From Dendrophyllia cribrosa (Eukaryota > Cnidaria > Anthozoa > Scleractinia > Dendrophylliidae), in assembly GCA_024195265.1 (NCBI GenBank), contig JAJLRJ010000001.1, positions 54,561,702 through 54,625,701 of the forward strand: a stretch of 64,000 bases of DNA. The letters are read 5' to 3'. Position 1 is the first letter of the stretch. Each line of letters opens with the position of its first letter. Shown here in pieces: positions 35,948 through 48,800 of the stretch. The translations under genes and the position numbers were made by a program. A model generated the notes under the pieces. That model searched no databases. It had not been told where the DNA came from and was given only the letters and a program-made list of their open reading frames with translations.

Positions 35948-36461
35948 AGCTATTTCATTCTAACATTTTGTTCTTGATTTCCTTATCATTTGTGTAGTAT
36001 ATGGAATTAAGTTGTTCTAAATAAAACAGCTTTTGTTGACATAATGATTTGATGAAACCTTAATGCGTTTTGTTATTATTAAATATAGTTTTACTTAAAC
36101 AGAGTGTGGGTTTATTGTTTGAGTAACGCATGTAATTGGTTGCTTTGTTTATTTTATTTGTTTATTCAGAATAACACAAAAGGAATAGGTAGTTGACGTC
36201 ATGAAAAGGCATTCCGTTTATTTTAAATATTCATTTATTAAACAGGGAAATCCAAATTAGTATGCAGGAAGGCATATTGTGACGTCATTGACTAGGCATA
36301 GCTAATGAGGGGAACGCATACGGAACGCAAAGGGAACGCAGTAACGGGGCTTATCTTCAGCCTTCTACTACTACTGACACTTTGACGAAGACATAATATT
36401 TTAATCGACCACGACCAGATACCAACCACACATGCAAGATGGTCGCCAAATATTATACTTA

Positions 36462-36678
36462 GGGCGCGTTTTTTTGGGACATATTCTGGTCATTCTGAAA
36501 TCAGAATACGCTAACAAAACTGTTTACATGTTGTTTACATTCTCACAAACGAAAATTTTCCCAGGTACACATAGTCAAAGTAGCGACTTCTTTTTATATT
36601 TTACGAGAGGAATAGGTGCAATAGTTTGAGGTTTTCTGTTTTTGGAATGGGCAGAATACGTAGAAAAGAAACACGCCC
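36462..36678. mobile_element. PIF/Harbinger-like MITE, copy 2
   Basis: A 217-bp element with ends GGGCGCGTTTTTTTGGGACA and GGGCGTGTTTCTTTTCTACG, flanked by TTA. The interior is similar to, but partly inverted relative to, the copy at 12460-12659. Confidence 0.7.
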
Positions 36679-37363
36679 TTAGTTTCAATCCCTGCGCGGT
36701 CTACATTATCATTCCCACCTGGCTTGGCGGACCACAACGCAAATTTGTCGTTCTATGCCTGCTCACACGGTGAGCATCTAATGGATCTATCACATGAATG
36801 ACATGATCGATGTAGTAGTAAGTAATGTGAGTTACGAAATAAAAAGAAATATATTAAGACATTGAATCACACAATAATTCAGTAATGGTGCCCGAATAGT
36901 CGCCCAGTTTTGCCCGAATAATACTATATTTTTTACGACTGGGCGGGGGGGGGGGGGGGGGGGGGGGGGCTGCAACCCCCCCAGCCTGTCCCCCTCGTAC
37001 GTCTTAGACTAAGAGCAAAATACCGAAGTCGCAGAGATTCATCTCACTACAAACGTACTGATGGCTGAGACAGTCCGGCCCGTATCATCTACATTTTTAG
37101 AAAGAAAAAGCTCTAGCTGGAGTCGCGGAATCCGGCGTTTTTACGATCGTAAATCATTCTAAAAAAAAGGCATCGACAGATGAAACCCGCAAACATTTGA
37201 GGCCTTTTTACACTTGTTGTTTGTATTGGCGTAACAAAATAGGGAACAAATGTTTTCGATAGTAATTTTTATCCCGGAACAGTGCTAATCGGCTTTTTAT
37301 TCTGAACAAATAAAATGAAAGACTGATCGTACAGTAAAGGAATATATTTTTTTAACCGATTAA

Positions 37364-37392
37364 TTTCGAACAGCACGGCCGTTCTTCATCAG
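37364..37392 (-). other. Hammerhead-like hairpin core
   Basis: On the minus strand: CTGATGA (fully canonical), extra A, a 7-bp stem GAACGGC/GCTGTTC (one G-T pair) with loop CGT, then GAAA. This is the best match to the hammerhead core in the window. Confidence 0.5.
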
Positions 37393-39003
37393 GGTATAAC
37401 CGTACTAAAAGAAAAACGTTCATTTGTTTCTAATTAATTTCGCTGATCAGATCCTTCCCATGGATCCAGTATTTTAAATTTGTCGAGTGGTTTGCCTTGT
37501 AGGGATCGTTTTCATACCTGTTTTATGTTTCTTTGTTTTTTTTTTCCTCCGAAACTGGAGCAGAGCGGAATAAACAAGGGTATAATCAGCCTTGTCCCTG
37601 GGCGTTCTCGGCTCGGTCAAACCTGGACCCTACTTTGAGCCCGCCCCGTCCCAAACTTCGCGTGACAACGGGGCAAGAGAGAACGCCTAGGAACTAGGCT
37701 GGGGTATATAATTACCAAAGAAGGCAAGTTTACCGACCTAGCCCAAAATAACTCGAATTGATTTCGTTTGAGAAGTCTGGACTGTCTGGAAGGAAGACAA
37801 ATACCTTATTATTGGAAAATAACGCTTCACGAAATTTTAATACAAATTTTAAAAATTCACGTTAATTTTTGTGAGCGTTAATTTCCGGGACATTAATTAA
37901 GTAGAGTGTTAATTTCCGCGACCTTCATTTTAATTATTATAACCTAAAATTGGGATCTAGATCTGTTTTGTTCAGTTCAATGTTGTTTTTCATATGCAGT
38001 TCTAAAGTAAAATTTGTTCCTGTTGTCACCACGAACTGTGTTACGTTTCTTTGAGTTAATCGCATTAATTTCCTTCACTTTGAAGTTTTACCTCCTCTTT
38101 CGCATTTCGCGTTCATTTGCCATTCCTTTATTTGGAATCAGTTTTTCCCCCAATTCGCGTTAATTTCATATACCTTAGATTTAAACGAGTGTTGATTTCC
38201 TATAATAAGGTAGATTCCATGCTATAATTTTTGATTTGAATTCAGACATCCCGTGAATGTTGTCACAAGATAACAAAATCGGCCATCGAGAGGCGCAGAG
38301 TGAAATATTCTTTATTTCGATACAGCTTAGCTTATTACAGACATATCAGGATGTGTGATTTGTATGGGTGTTTTCTAGCGGTGTGTTATTGTTGTTTTTC
38401 TTCCAATCAAGGGCTGAGATGTTGTTGGCTTGAAGAAGCTTTCAAGATCACCTATAAAACTGCCTGGGCCGTAGCTAGTATGAGGCAAACCGAGGCACTT
38501 GCCTCAGTCATTTTTTCTTTTTGTTTTCGGGAAAAGTAAGATGTTTTTTTTTAAGGAGAAAGTAAGACACTACCAGCAAATAACCATGGACATTGCCTCA
38601 GTCCTTATTTTTGTCTGGCTACGGCCCTGACTGCTGGTTCCATTGCCAGCTGAACAAAAGAAGACAACCAGCCATAATACTGTAACTTTAAAGGTAGGTT
38701 TTGAATGTGTCGAATTTTGACTAAGGCAGCTAATTAAGCCGGATCCGTCAAATGATTATATCATTGAGAAGTTACCAGTTTCGTTTCTTCGTAAATTGTT
38801 ATCGTTCTACGGAAACTGTGTTTTACCGTTTGCTAGGTTTTTTCCTAAATACATAGATTATATTTGTGAATAGTCTCTCAAGAAGAAGGGTGCATGGTTT
38901 AAGGAAGGCTGAAGGAAGGTGATTTGTTACAAAGGTATCCCCTATCAAATTTAGTCGTGTTCTGTTTCGAACCTTGTATAACAACTACTCAAGTATAAAT
39001 ACG

Positions 39004-39612
39004 TACCGTAAATCCTTTATTACGCCCCCCCGGGGCTTATTTATTTCAAGTGCGTCTGAAAGGAGGGGAGTATTATAATTTAAGTATAATTTAGTGAAAT
39101 GCGATGTGAGATCCGAACTTCCTGCACATGTATAAACGCCAGGAGATAAACGCCCATAAACCATACCTTGATTGATCGATGAAGTGTTATACATTCATTT
39201 TTACCGAAATTACGATGATTATTTTTTAGTACAAGTACCGGTAATATTTCCCCTAAAGCTCGCAAGTACTGTATGTGAATCCGTGCACTGATTGGTACGG
39301 TGAAAATGTACCCGCAATACAGTCTTTCGATTATTGAAGTTTTGGTTGTGATGGAGAAAGGAAGGGAGAAGTCACGGTATTAAAATGTCTATTGTTTTAC
39401 GAGGCAGGCGTTTGTCCAAAAACCAATCACAAAGAAGGCACGTCATACGAGCAGAAGTTGCTATATTCTTAAAATAACTGAATATTCTGAATTCTTATTC
39501 CCTCCCCATAACCCAGGCGGCCTTATTTTTATCACTCTTTCACCGTTCAGATATAAGTAATGTGTTTTCGAAAGGCGGGGGTGTTTTATACACAAAAACG
39601 TGAAATACGGTA
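39004..39612. mobile_element. Putative MITE with TACCGTA ends
   Basis: Starts TACCGTAAATCC followed by ACGCCCCCCCGG; ends with CGGGGGTGTTTTATAC and TACGGTA. The termini match only partly. A related left end (TACCGTAAAATGCCGGTTAT) is at 57421 in the alpha-dioxygenase intron. Confidence 0.4.
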
Positions 39613-40862
39613 CTTCTCGGTGAATAAATAAATTGAGTTGTAGGCTAATGTTTTTAGTGCAGTCAAGGTATGGATCGATTTAACTCGGGTCCTCTTTTAA
39701 GTCTTTTGAATTTAATCATTTAAAACAAAACGTCTGTTCGTTCTTCGATAAAACAGTAAAATCAACTTACATTTCGGATTATTTTTAATTGAGTGTTGAA
39801 GGTAATTTCATGCATGATAACTTGGTTGTACATTGCTACGCTTTGTGATTGGCTAAAGATTTCGCTCCACGTTCTCAACAAATCAGAAAAAAGAATCGTG
39901 ACTTGCTCGCACGCCTTTTCCCGCGCTTGGCGCTAGGCTCAACTACCAGCCGCCGTTCGGGAAACGAGCCCGCGCTCAAAGAATCGAGCCTAGCTTGGCG
40001 CTAACTGCATATATTTGCTTCGATTGGATTGTCTCCGTCTGTTGTGATTGGCCAGAGTGATTACTTTTGGTTTTGGTTTTAACTACACTCAATGACTATG
40101 ACTTCTGATAGTTGTACTAGACCCTGCGGAGACTGTGAAGGAAAGGAAATAGTAAAAATCACGGGAACCGTGAGCGCGATAAACAAAAACGTCGGCTACG
40201 GAAGAAGAAGAAGTAGTAGTACCTGGCCCCTCATTTAAGGAGCAAATCTGAACAATTTTCATTGCGAGTAACGAAGTCCACGATGAAAAGTCCATGATTG
40301 ACGTGCTCTAATCTTTAATGAAGTGGGGGCACAGTTTTGGTTAAATAAAAAAAAACAATTCGAGATTTTTTTTTATTTTGCCTGCTCGTAGACGTCCCTC
40401 ATTCCCTCGTAAAGCAAGTCTGTGCGCAGGCTATTGCTACGTAGAGAAAAATATTAGCAAATTTCTTTGAACGTGCATGTACGTTAAAAAGTTTAATGAG
40501 CAAAAACAACAATTTTGCACGATGAGGATGACGACGATGATGATGATGAAGTGCAATGTTTAAAGGAATAATAACAATAACATGTAATTACAGTGGCGCC
40601 TCTGATCTGACTGAAGTAGTCCGCCAGTTTCAGAGAGGTCCCGAAATAAACAATTCAATGAATAAATAATGAAAGTAAATAAAACGAATAATTCTGAGCT
40701 AAATTTATGATAGTCTCATAATTATAACATTATACAATTAATTAGCGTCTACGTAAAACTATATTGTTTTTTGCGCTATATATTAAGTGATCTTTTATCC
40801 ATAATAAAATGCGGTTGGGGACGTCTCTTGCAGAGTCAGTAAAAACAATCAAATCAACTATT

Positions 40863-41577
40863 AAAGGGACACTGTCCAGCGGCCGAAATAACAAAATTTA
40901 TCTTAACTTGTTTCCACGTTAAAACACGAGAATTTAGTTTTATCGACTGAGTCGATAAGGTAAATTGACCACCGTAAAAAGATTCAAGTAGCTGACGTTT
41001 CGAGCGCTAGCCCTTCGTCGGAGCGAATCAAGGAATTGTGGGTAGTGTGTGGTTTTATATAGTAAGCGGTGGAGCTACGTTATTGGTGGAAAACAAATGT
41101 AAATTAGTTGAATGAAAACCCCAAATTCCCCACGGAATCAACGAACGCTTTTCATTCAACTAATTTACATTTGTTTTTCACGTCACCAAATTTCCACCAA
41201 TAACGTAGCTCCACCGCTTACTATATAAAACCACACACTACCCACAATTCCTTGATTCGCTCCGACGAAGGGCTAGCGCTCGAAACGTCAGCTACTTGAA
41301 TCTTTTTACGGTGGTCAATTTACCTTATCGACTCAGTCGATAAAACTAAATTCTCGTGTTTCATCCCCCCACCGATACAGCACCACAGTTTCTCTAGAAA
41401 CTAACCCCATCCACGTTAAAACGCCAGATACCACCAAATATACAACTTAATTGGATAAAAATATTCTATAGAGTAAAACAAAAGCAGTAGTTTGGAGCTA
41501 AAGTACAGGATTGCAAGGATCGAAGTGGATTACAGTTCATGACAAACACGTTATTTCAGCCGGGACAGTGTCCTTTA
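40863..41577. mobile_element. AAAGGGACACTGTCC element, interrupted by a palindrome
   Basis: Ends TTAAAGGGACACTGTCC and the inverted GGGACAGTGTCCTTTA. The host sequence is split at 'TCCACGTTAAAAC', which is present on both sides of the insert at 40926-41410. Confidence 0.65.
40926..41410. mobile_element. Palindromic Penelope-like remnant with two mirrored hammerhead-like motifs
   Basis: Inverted arms of about 200 bp (from about 40922 and ending 41361) surround a short spacer near 41130. Each arm contains TCCGACGAAGGGCTAGCGCT followed by CGAAACGTC: degenerate CUGAYGA, a 4-bp stem GGGC/GCTC, then GAAAC and a GTC. The insert is flanked by a 13-bp direct repeat TCCACGTTAAAAC (40913-40925 and 41410-41422, boundaries within a base or two). 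No reverse transcriptase is left, so the family assignment is inference from the ends. Confidence 0.55.
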
Positions 41578-42028
41578 CTAAGTACATTCCGCGCTGCTGG
41601 CAATCGTCTCATAATCCGGCATATTAATTTACAATTAATGAAATGCGTGGAGGGAGGTGGGGGGGTGGGGGTGGGGGGGGGGGGGGGGGGGGCTTTTGCT
41701 GTTAGTTAGTACAAACATTCAAATTAAGCACACTGCTTGAAATCGCTTAACTGTACAATAATTTATACACCCACTTGTTTGAAATATTTATCTTTCGTGT
41801 GGGAGCTTTAGCGCACAGTAAAGAAAAAGCAACTAACAAATCTGAGCTAAAATGTACAATTTTTATTCAGTTAATTGTATCATGTCACATCTAAAAGTAC
41901 ATCTTTAAGTTTTTTTATTTTAATTGTAATATACTCAATAAACTCTTGCAGATAAAGGTTGAAGTCTTATTGTCAGCTTCAAGTGAATTCAGCAGAATTC
42001 GTAAAAAGACATCTGTTTTCTACTGTCT

Positions 42029-42091
42029 ACACCTATACCACCTTCTCCTAAAAGTTTAAGTTAAACTTTTAGGAGAAGGTGGTATAGGTGT
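42029..42091. repeat. Perfect 31-bp palindrome
   Basis: Arms ACACCTATACCACCTTCTCC then TAAAAGTTTAA, separated by a single G and followed by the exact complement. As RNA this is a long hairpin with essentially no loop. It has no other recognisable context. Confidence 0.8.
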
Positions 42092-42319
42092 CCAAAAAAG
42101 TGTTCATGACTAGTGTCCTTCCACAGTTTGTACCGGCCTTTAGTTACAATTAAATAACACGGGGGAAGGGGACCTTTTGCTAACAGTCCCTCAAATAATA
42201 GCCTGTTTCAGGCGCGAAGATTATGGGGCCGTGGGGTCGGCTAAAAACCAACGCGCGAACGAGCGGGAAAAGCAAGGGGAGACTGGGAAGAGGGGTTGCG
42301 GTTCACTCGCAATGTATTA

Positions 42320-42685
42320 GGGAGCTTAAGCAACGACGACGGCGACGCCAAGGAAAACGTCACTTGAAAAAAGGATTCGCGCTATTTTAAACTACTTTGC
42401 AGTTGCTCCAATTTGTTTAGTTTGTCTAATGTGACTGGATTGTCCAAGAGCTGAATTTGAAGGGATGGCTTTCCGGTTCAAATGGAGAAAGGAAAATTAA
42501 CCGTCGTGTGTTCACGTTCTCCAAAAAACCTATAATTTGATCATTTGACGTTGTTGTTTTGCAGGGAACGGCAAAGAAATGTACCAAAATGTAAAACGCA
42601 CGTGAGGAGGTATTGTTTTCGCTCATTAAGCCTATTGTTTTGTGCCGTTCTCGCTGCCGTCGGCGTCGTGGTTGCTTAAGCTCCC
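42320..42685. mobile_element. Intact MITE of the GGGAGCTTAAGC family
   Basis: A 366-bp element with inverted ends GGGAGCTTAAGCAAC(G/C)ACG, flanked by TA. It is the uninterrupted homologue of the broken MITE at 20576-30079 and preserves the target 'CACACGACGGTTAATTTTCC' (on its minus strand) into which the TTAA transposon landed in the other copy. Confidence 0.8.
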
Positions 42686-44160
42686 TAATCCTTTGCTCGC
42701 CGCATATCCTTCGCTCCCGACTTTCTGAAGGCCTGACACAGGCTATACAAATAATCCTAAGTACATTCAGCCCTGCACGTGATCGCTTAATTTTACAATT
42801 AGTTATACTCTCACCAGTGAAGCATTTACCCTTCGTGTGAGAGCTTTTTTGTTACAATTGCAAAATGATTAATTGAAAATTGTCTTTTATCTTTACTTTT
42901 AACTAATTATAATTAATCGCAATTTGCCAAAAAAAAAAAGTGAACGGTTTGTCCTCTTTCCTCATAGCAAATGATCTGTGTCCTCGACTTTCTGTTCCTT
43001 GTTCTCTCTTTGATGAGAAAAACTGAACTTGGATAACTCAAAAACTTACCTTCTTTAAACTCCGGGTAAGCCTATATTTTAGGTTGCAGGAGTTAAAAGC
43101 ACAGCTTTCATTCAACGAACAAATAAAAACTCATTCCGGCTTCCAGCAACTTACTATGCCATTCACTAATGAAAGACTGAATAAAAACTGAATTTAAATA
43201 TCGCGAACAATAAAACTTACTTACATACATGACTGTGTGGATTTTAAGATTAAAAAATACAATTTTAAATACTTATTGTCAACCAAATTGAAACTATTGA
43301 CTGGGTGCTCGAAAGTGTAAAACCATTCGTGGCTTAGTGCCCTCAGGTGGAAAGGAATTAACCGCTGAGACTAGGTTAAAAACAAAACTAAGTCGATCTA
43401 CAAAACAATAACCATGCATTGGAGATAAAAGAACAATCTACCACATGACGCCAAATTGGTTTCTTTTCGGCTGAAGTGTCCAATCTGACATTTGAGTGTG
43501 TTTATGTTTCCGTCGAGAGGTTTACAGCTTTTGTACTATTTTATGTCAAGTAAGACAGTTATTTTATACGTTAACTCCCTAATTTGAAGTTATTATTTAC
43601 AATACTGTAGAGTTTATAGTTCCGTCTCTGCAATGCATTTTCTCGGAACACAAGCCAGTGTCATGGCGACCCAAGCAATCGATCGACATCTCGTAGATGA
43701 TAACCACATTTTAGGGAAAAGATTGAGTTTCTATATCTTTTGCACGTGTTAAGATTCTTGTATACTCGATAAATGTTTCCACGGAAGAGTGAAATTTCCA
43801 CGACGAGGTTAGCCCGTGCTTCAGATTCAGCCGTAAATACGTAAAATCTTTAAACAAAGGACTTTTATTTTCTTACATTGAACCATTGTAAATCGATTAT
43901 TGTTTTGGCGTCCGGCTTTTTCTGACAGATTCTTATTATTTGTTTTAAACGTATAAAAACCTTTTTTGTCTACAGAGAGGTTAAAAATTCGACTGCAGTG
44001 TACCTTGGCTTGTTGGTTCAGTATTAAGGCAGCGGTAATTCGCAGCTCACTAACAGTAAAGTTACAGCCGGTTTTACCTAGCCGTTACTTTTAAATTGCT
44101 GTCATATATCTTTGTAACGAAGGTAAGCCATAAGTATATTAAGTGTTTAACGTACAAGTA

Positions 44161-44182
44161 CAACAACAACAACAACAAGTAG
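44161..44182. repeat. (CAA)n microsatellite next to a retroelement-like tail
   Basis: Repeated CAA followed by GTAGCTTTATTTGCATG. This resembles other triplet arrays in the window that abut TTTATTT sequences. Confidence 0.5.
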
Positions 44183-45237
44183 CTTTATTTGCATGACTGT
44201 AAATCCTTACAGTATTACAAGTGAGGAGAAATGACTCAGATGTACCCATAAGGTTGACCCAATCAATGACAACTTCTCTGCCTTACTAAATGATCGCCTT
44301 GCCGCGACCTTAAAAGTTTGGTGTAATCAATCAAGTTGGCTAATATACAAACAGCAGTTGACAGCATAAAAAAAAATACAAAATTCAATATAGGAAGTAA
44401 TATTAGCTTTTAAGGCTAAATTGTAGCGCTTGTCTTTCGGATAAAATCACTGGGAAATATCCTTCAAATATCCTTCAGGTTTATTATGTCAATTTTCCTG
44501 TGAAGCGTGCGGTTGAAAACTGACCTGAGGCGTTCAAGTTTATTCCTACGACAGAACCTTTATCACAAAATAGCAGTATTTCTTTCCATGATTCAAGTAT
44601 TCATATTCATACCGTCAGCGATTTTCCATGTGAACAAATCTAATAATCGATGTTTTGATAAAAGTGTCGAATAAAAAAGGACAAGTGTTTCACGCGGATT
44701 TAATTTCATATTACTGTACTTCTAGTCATCTCGCACTGTCATGACTTTAAAATATGGTTATAAATGGACATCAATTCAAAAAAGGATAGGCGGCATTTAC
44801 TGGAGCATGTTTTTTTCTATCAAGAGGAATAAAAAGGACAAACAGAGGGTTTGAATGTCCAATTTGAATGGATCGACGTTTACTTGCAAATGTCTGACGA
44901 AGATATAGCTCGCAGTGAAGACTAGGCTACTACCACGACAATGTTTGCATATGTTTTTCTTTTCGACTTTGTCTTACTTCAATTCCTTCAATGGGTTAAT
45001 AATTACACAAATCGCTTTAATTTAGAATCATATATTAAGTTTACTGAGCCTGGAAATAGCTGGCTGAAAACCGTTGAAACCCCTTCCGCCATTACTCATT
45101 TCGCAAAACTCAAGCCTGCAATCTTCTTGCATGTCATCCAATTATTTTAGCCATTTGGAATTTAAACAACTTAAAATTTGGCATAGGAAGTATTAAAAAC
45201 TGAAGAGAAATGAGAAGGTAAATTTGTGATCATAGTA

Positions 45238-45430
45238 GCGGAGCTCTGCGGGCCGAAGGCCCGCGCGTAGCCCCATACTCATAGAACCTATGCCCGTCAC
45301 TTTTCATGGTCATGGCTAGCGGAATGTTTCGCCGGCGCGCGTGTGCCCGCCGTCCTTCCGCGTCCGCCGTCGCGCAGGACTAGCTCGTGGGCGCGTATGA
45401 CGTCGCAAAACATGCGCGTACGACGTCATG
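45238..45430. repeat. GC-rich dispersed repeat with a strong hairpin
   Basis: The perfect hairpin GCGGGCC-GAA-GGCCCGC lies at about 45248-45264, followed by GC-rich sequence with several TGACGTC/GACGTCA sites. It stands out from the AT-rich surroundings. No coding frame is recognisable. Confidence 0.5.
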
Positions 45431-45726
45431 TTGAAACCAAAGCAAGGCTTTGTTTTTCGCGCGGTTGCACGGCCGAATGTCACGTCAGCTGGGAAAACAT
45501 TAATGTTTTGCTCGTTTTGCTGTGAATTTACTAAGCGGAGAAATCCGTTTAAAAGACCCTAGTCAGCCACACCTTTGTTTTTTGTTTACATACGGGAGCT
45601 TCGGTATTATTTTACACGTGGCGCGTGACCAAAAGTAAGGAAATCGTCGCGAAAGGTCATAGGCGAGATATTTATAAAAATATTGTTATAAAAGGTGACA
45701 GGCCTAGCACAAATCCTGCTTGTCGC

Positions 45727-45727
<1 letters not shown>

Positions 45728-45762
<35 letters not shown>

Positions 45763-45820
45763 TAGTAATATTTATTATTTAATAATGCGCAAATTAACAT
45801 ACATACATACATACATACAA
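45728..45820. repeat. (AAT)n and (CATA)n microsatellites
   Basis: About ten AAT units, then a TTTATTATTT segment, then a CATA array (about 45798-45818). The layout suits a retroelement tail. Confidence 0.65.
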
Positions 45821-48800
45821 TTACATGAGCAAATGCGCATTACAATAAAATTATAAATACCAAAGCTATAGTCGTGTAAACTGTTCGGAAAACTATAGCT
45901 GCATATTTAAGGAACGAACACGACAGTCCGAGGTGACACTTCGCAAAAGAAAAGTATAGTTTTTCCATCACATGCATTGGATCATACATTGGATCATACA
46001 GTTTAATTCGAATGTATTTTTAGTGACTGAGACCTTTCAAATAGATGTTCCACGGAATCTGTATGCTTTGGGCAATCTTGATCATGAATCGAAGGCTCCT
46101 AAGAGCCAACCCGTGAATAAGAAATGCTAACACGTAACGCAATATTGCGGTAAGCTTATTTTCACAATGACACGGTTCTATATATATTTTTTAAATTAAA
46201 CGTAAGGATTTTTGACGAACGCAAACAAAAAAAAGTAAATCACTTTCATATTGTCCAGTCCGGAAAAAAGAAAAAGAAAAAAGAATGGTTCGAGCGCAAA
46301 GCGGCACGGTAAATATCCACCACTACCCACCTACACTGAGGTGAATAGTTGTTTTAGTATATACTGATAATATAACGAAAATGATGCTTTTTAACTCATT
46401 TATTCCTGTCAACGATTACAATTTCGCGCGCAATTAAAATATTTTCGCGAGTTGATGGGAGGTGAATAGCACTTGCTATTCCGAGTTTCAGTAGCCAATC
46501 AGAGCTCGCCAACAATGCTATCCACTGTTTCAGTATATACTAAAAATTGTTTATTTCTGATGAAAGCTTATATATCTGTGCAGGCGTACAACTGTCCACT
46601 AACAGACACGGCATAATTGTTATGACATTTTTCGTTGGCCAGAAAATGTTGTACTCTACACAGTGTTTTCAAGGTGGAGTAAAAATAACACCTGACGTGA
46701 AGTTAACTTATTTCAAATGTGTATGTGGTTTGTACTCCATAAAGAGTGAAAATAACTCCATTTGCGATTAAAGTTATTTTAATCCCGGATTTGGAGTTTA
46801 AAATTTAGAGTTAGAACAACCCCCCAAAACGGGACCATTTAAACCTTAACTGATTTAACTCCAGAATATTCCTTCAAAATTACTGTGTACCCTTCCATAT
46901 TTAAAAAAAGTGTAAGAAAGGAAGCTTTACAAAATTATCTTATTTCAACACTACACTGTTGATCCAGTATTTGCTTTTTCTGACGCACACAATAAAAAAA
47001 TGGTATTTTTTATGTTAGGTGCCAAAAGGAATAAAATTTGAAAGTCATACTAAGGGATAAAGTGTTTTTATCCGGTTTATAACCTTGTATAAACTGTCAA
47101 GTAATTCGCAGTCCATGAATCCGATTCCAGATTATAATTATTAATATATTTCAGATTGACACTGAAACATCCAGATCTGTGTTAAGTTGACGTTGAATTT
47201 CAATCGTGTAAATTAATTGCAAGTAAAGAAATTATCTTTAAAATTGCTTTTTACATGAGTAAATAAAAGTCGAATTGACTGACTGAGAGCAGAAATTATT
47301 ATCTGTTTTAAAACCTTTTAACTTGAATCACACTTTAATGTATAAACACTTTATAAAGGCTCTTTAATTAAAGAAATGTCTTTTTTTTGTGGCTGTTTTT
47401 GAATTTAGCGACTAATTAATCTAGCAGTTTAACCACAATTCAAAACCAATTTTCAAGATTTTGTCAGGGAGAATATTTTGAATGAATTATCACCTACTAT
47501 TTAAATTTATACAATCGCGAAAATTCTAACGAAAAAATTGTTACTTTTGTTGCGTGAATCTTGAAACACTTTTTTTTATTCGTAGATGTCTAAGGCAAAT
47601 AAAAGAAATAAGTAAACCAAAAGCTTTTCAATGCTTTTATGGTATATAATGATTCCAGTAAAATCGTCTCCGAAGATTAGTTTTCTGATAAAGTATTTGA
47701 ACAACAAAGCCAATTATTGAGAAGAGCCGGAAATTGACACCATAACTTCTAATTGCACTTTTCTCGCATTTGCGTCATCCTACTGTTCGACTTCTCAGAT
47801 TTCTATAAGAGGCGATATTTAAAACGATCAAGCATCGAATCCAGGTTGTTAAATTGACTTTTTCGCCCTAACTGTCCGGTTTTGTGGTGAGTACCTAAGT
47901 ATAACCCGGCATAATCAGGTTTTAATGGTGTGGGTAGAGAAATCGACAGAAAAATAACGCAATAGAAAATAATATTAAATAATAAAAGGAGGACTTGACA
48001 TATGATTCGTGAGAAAACGAATATTCTAAGGAAAAGGCTTACTGAAAATTATTGAGTAAATGCTCTACATTCTTAATGCATTAGCTATTTTGCAATTTTT
48101 TGATAAAAAATGTAGCCGTATAGTTGTTTTCCGTCTTTTTTTTCTTTTTTTTTTCCTTCTCAAGCCGTAAGTTTAAGTGTATGTGAGGTGCAAAGATCAC
48201 TGAATGTTTTAAATGTAATATCAATTTTCGACCATTGTCAAACGTACAGAAATTAATGCCACCTTAAATAACAGATTTCAAACTTTTAAACTATTAGAAA
48301 GAGAATAACCGTAAAAAACCCTTCCAGATTTTTGTTGATAAAAACTGCTACAAAAATGGAAAATATAATGCTAAAAGACACTCTCTCTTGGTCCCAAAGT
48401 CACTGTCTTATTTGCTCAGGAACTTCCTTCTTCTGCATTGTTTGCCGTTGACGTCTGTTAAGATTATTTTGCTCAATTTTGTTTATTTGATTCTGGCTTT
48501 CAAATAAAAATTCAAGGTTTCGTTTTTACCTCATTTTTTTAAATAACGTTTTTGAAATTAATTTTCTTAGCTTCACACTCTAATCTAGCCTTTTTCACCC
48601 ACACAAGTCATAAACTGAAACACACATTTTAGTCATCCGTATAAAACCGAAGATTTATTCATTAACAAAACATCTTTTAACAAAGCTTAGCCATTTAGCT
48701 TTACGGATAAAACAGAACTTCAAGTTAAATCCCCTTTCCTTGAGTTATAAGAAGAGGCGATTTGAAACAAGATAACTTTCTAGATGCACACTGTATGATG

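Larger units (their letters stand above)
32979..36375. mobile_element. 3.4-kb palindromic element with Polinton-like termini
   Basis: Almost the whole element is one inverted repeat: ends AGTAGTAGTAGAAGG and its complement, flanked by the exact 6-bp direct repeat GACACT (32973-32978 and 36376-36381). Six-bp duplications and 5'-AG termini are features of Polinton/Maverick elements. None of the Polinton genes (polymerase B, integrase, ATPase) is present. The arms are roughly 99% identical in the outer 200 bp. The inner arms consist of (CAC)n tracts spaced by 'AATTCTATTATTTTCACC', and the axis is near 34540. Left-arm-only DNA includes a tRNA-like SINE (33290-33370); right-arm-only DNA is a MITE (35268-35699). 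Confidence 0.7.
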
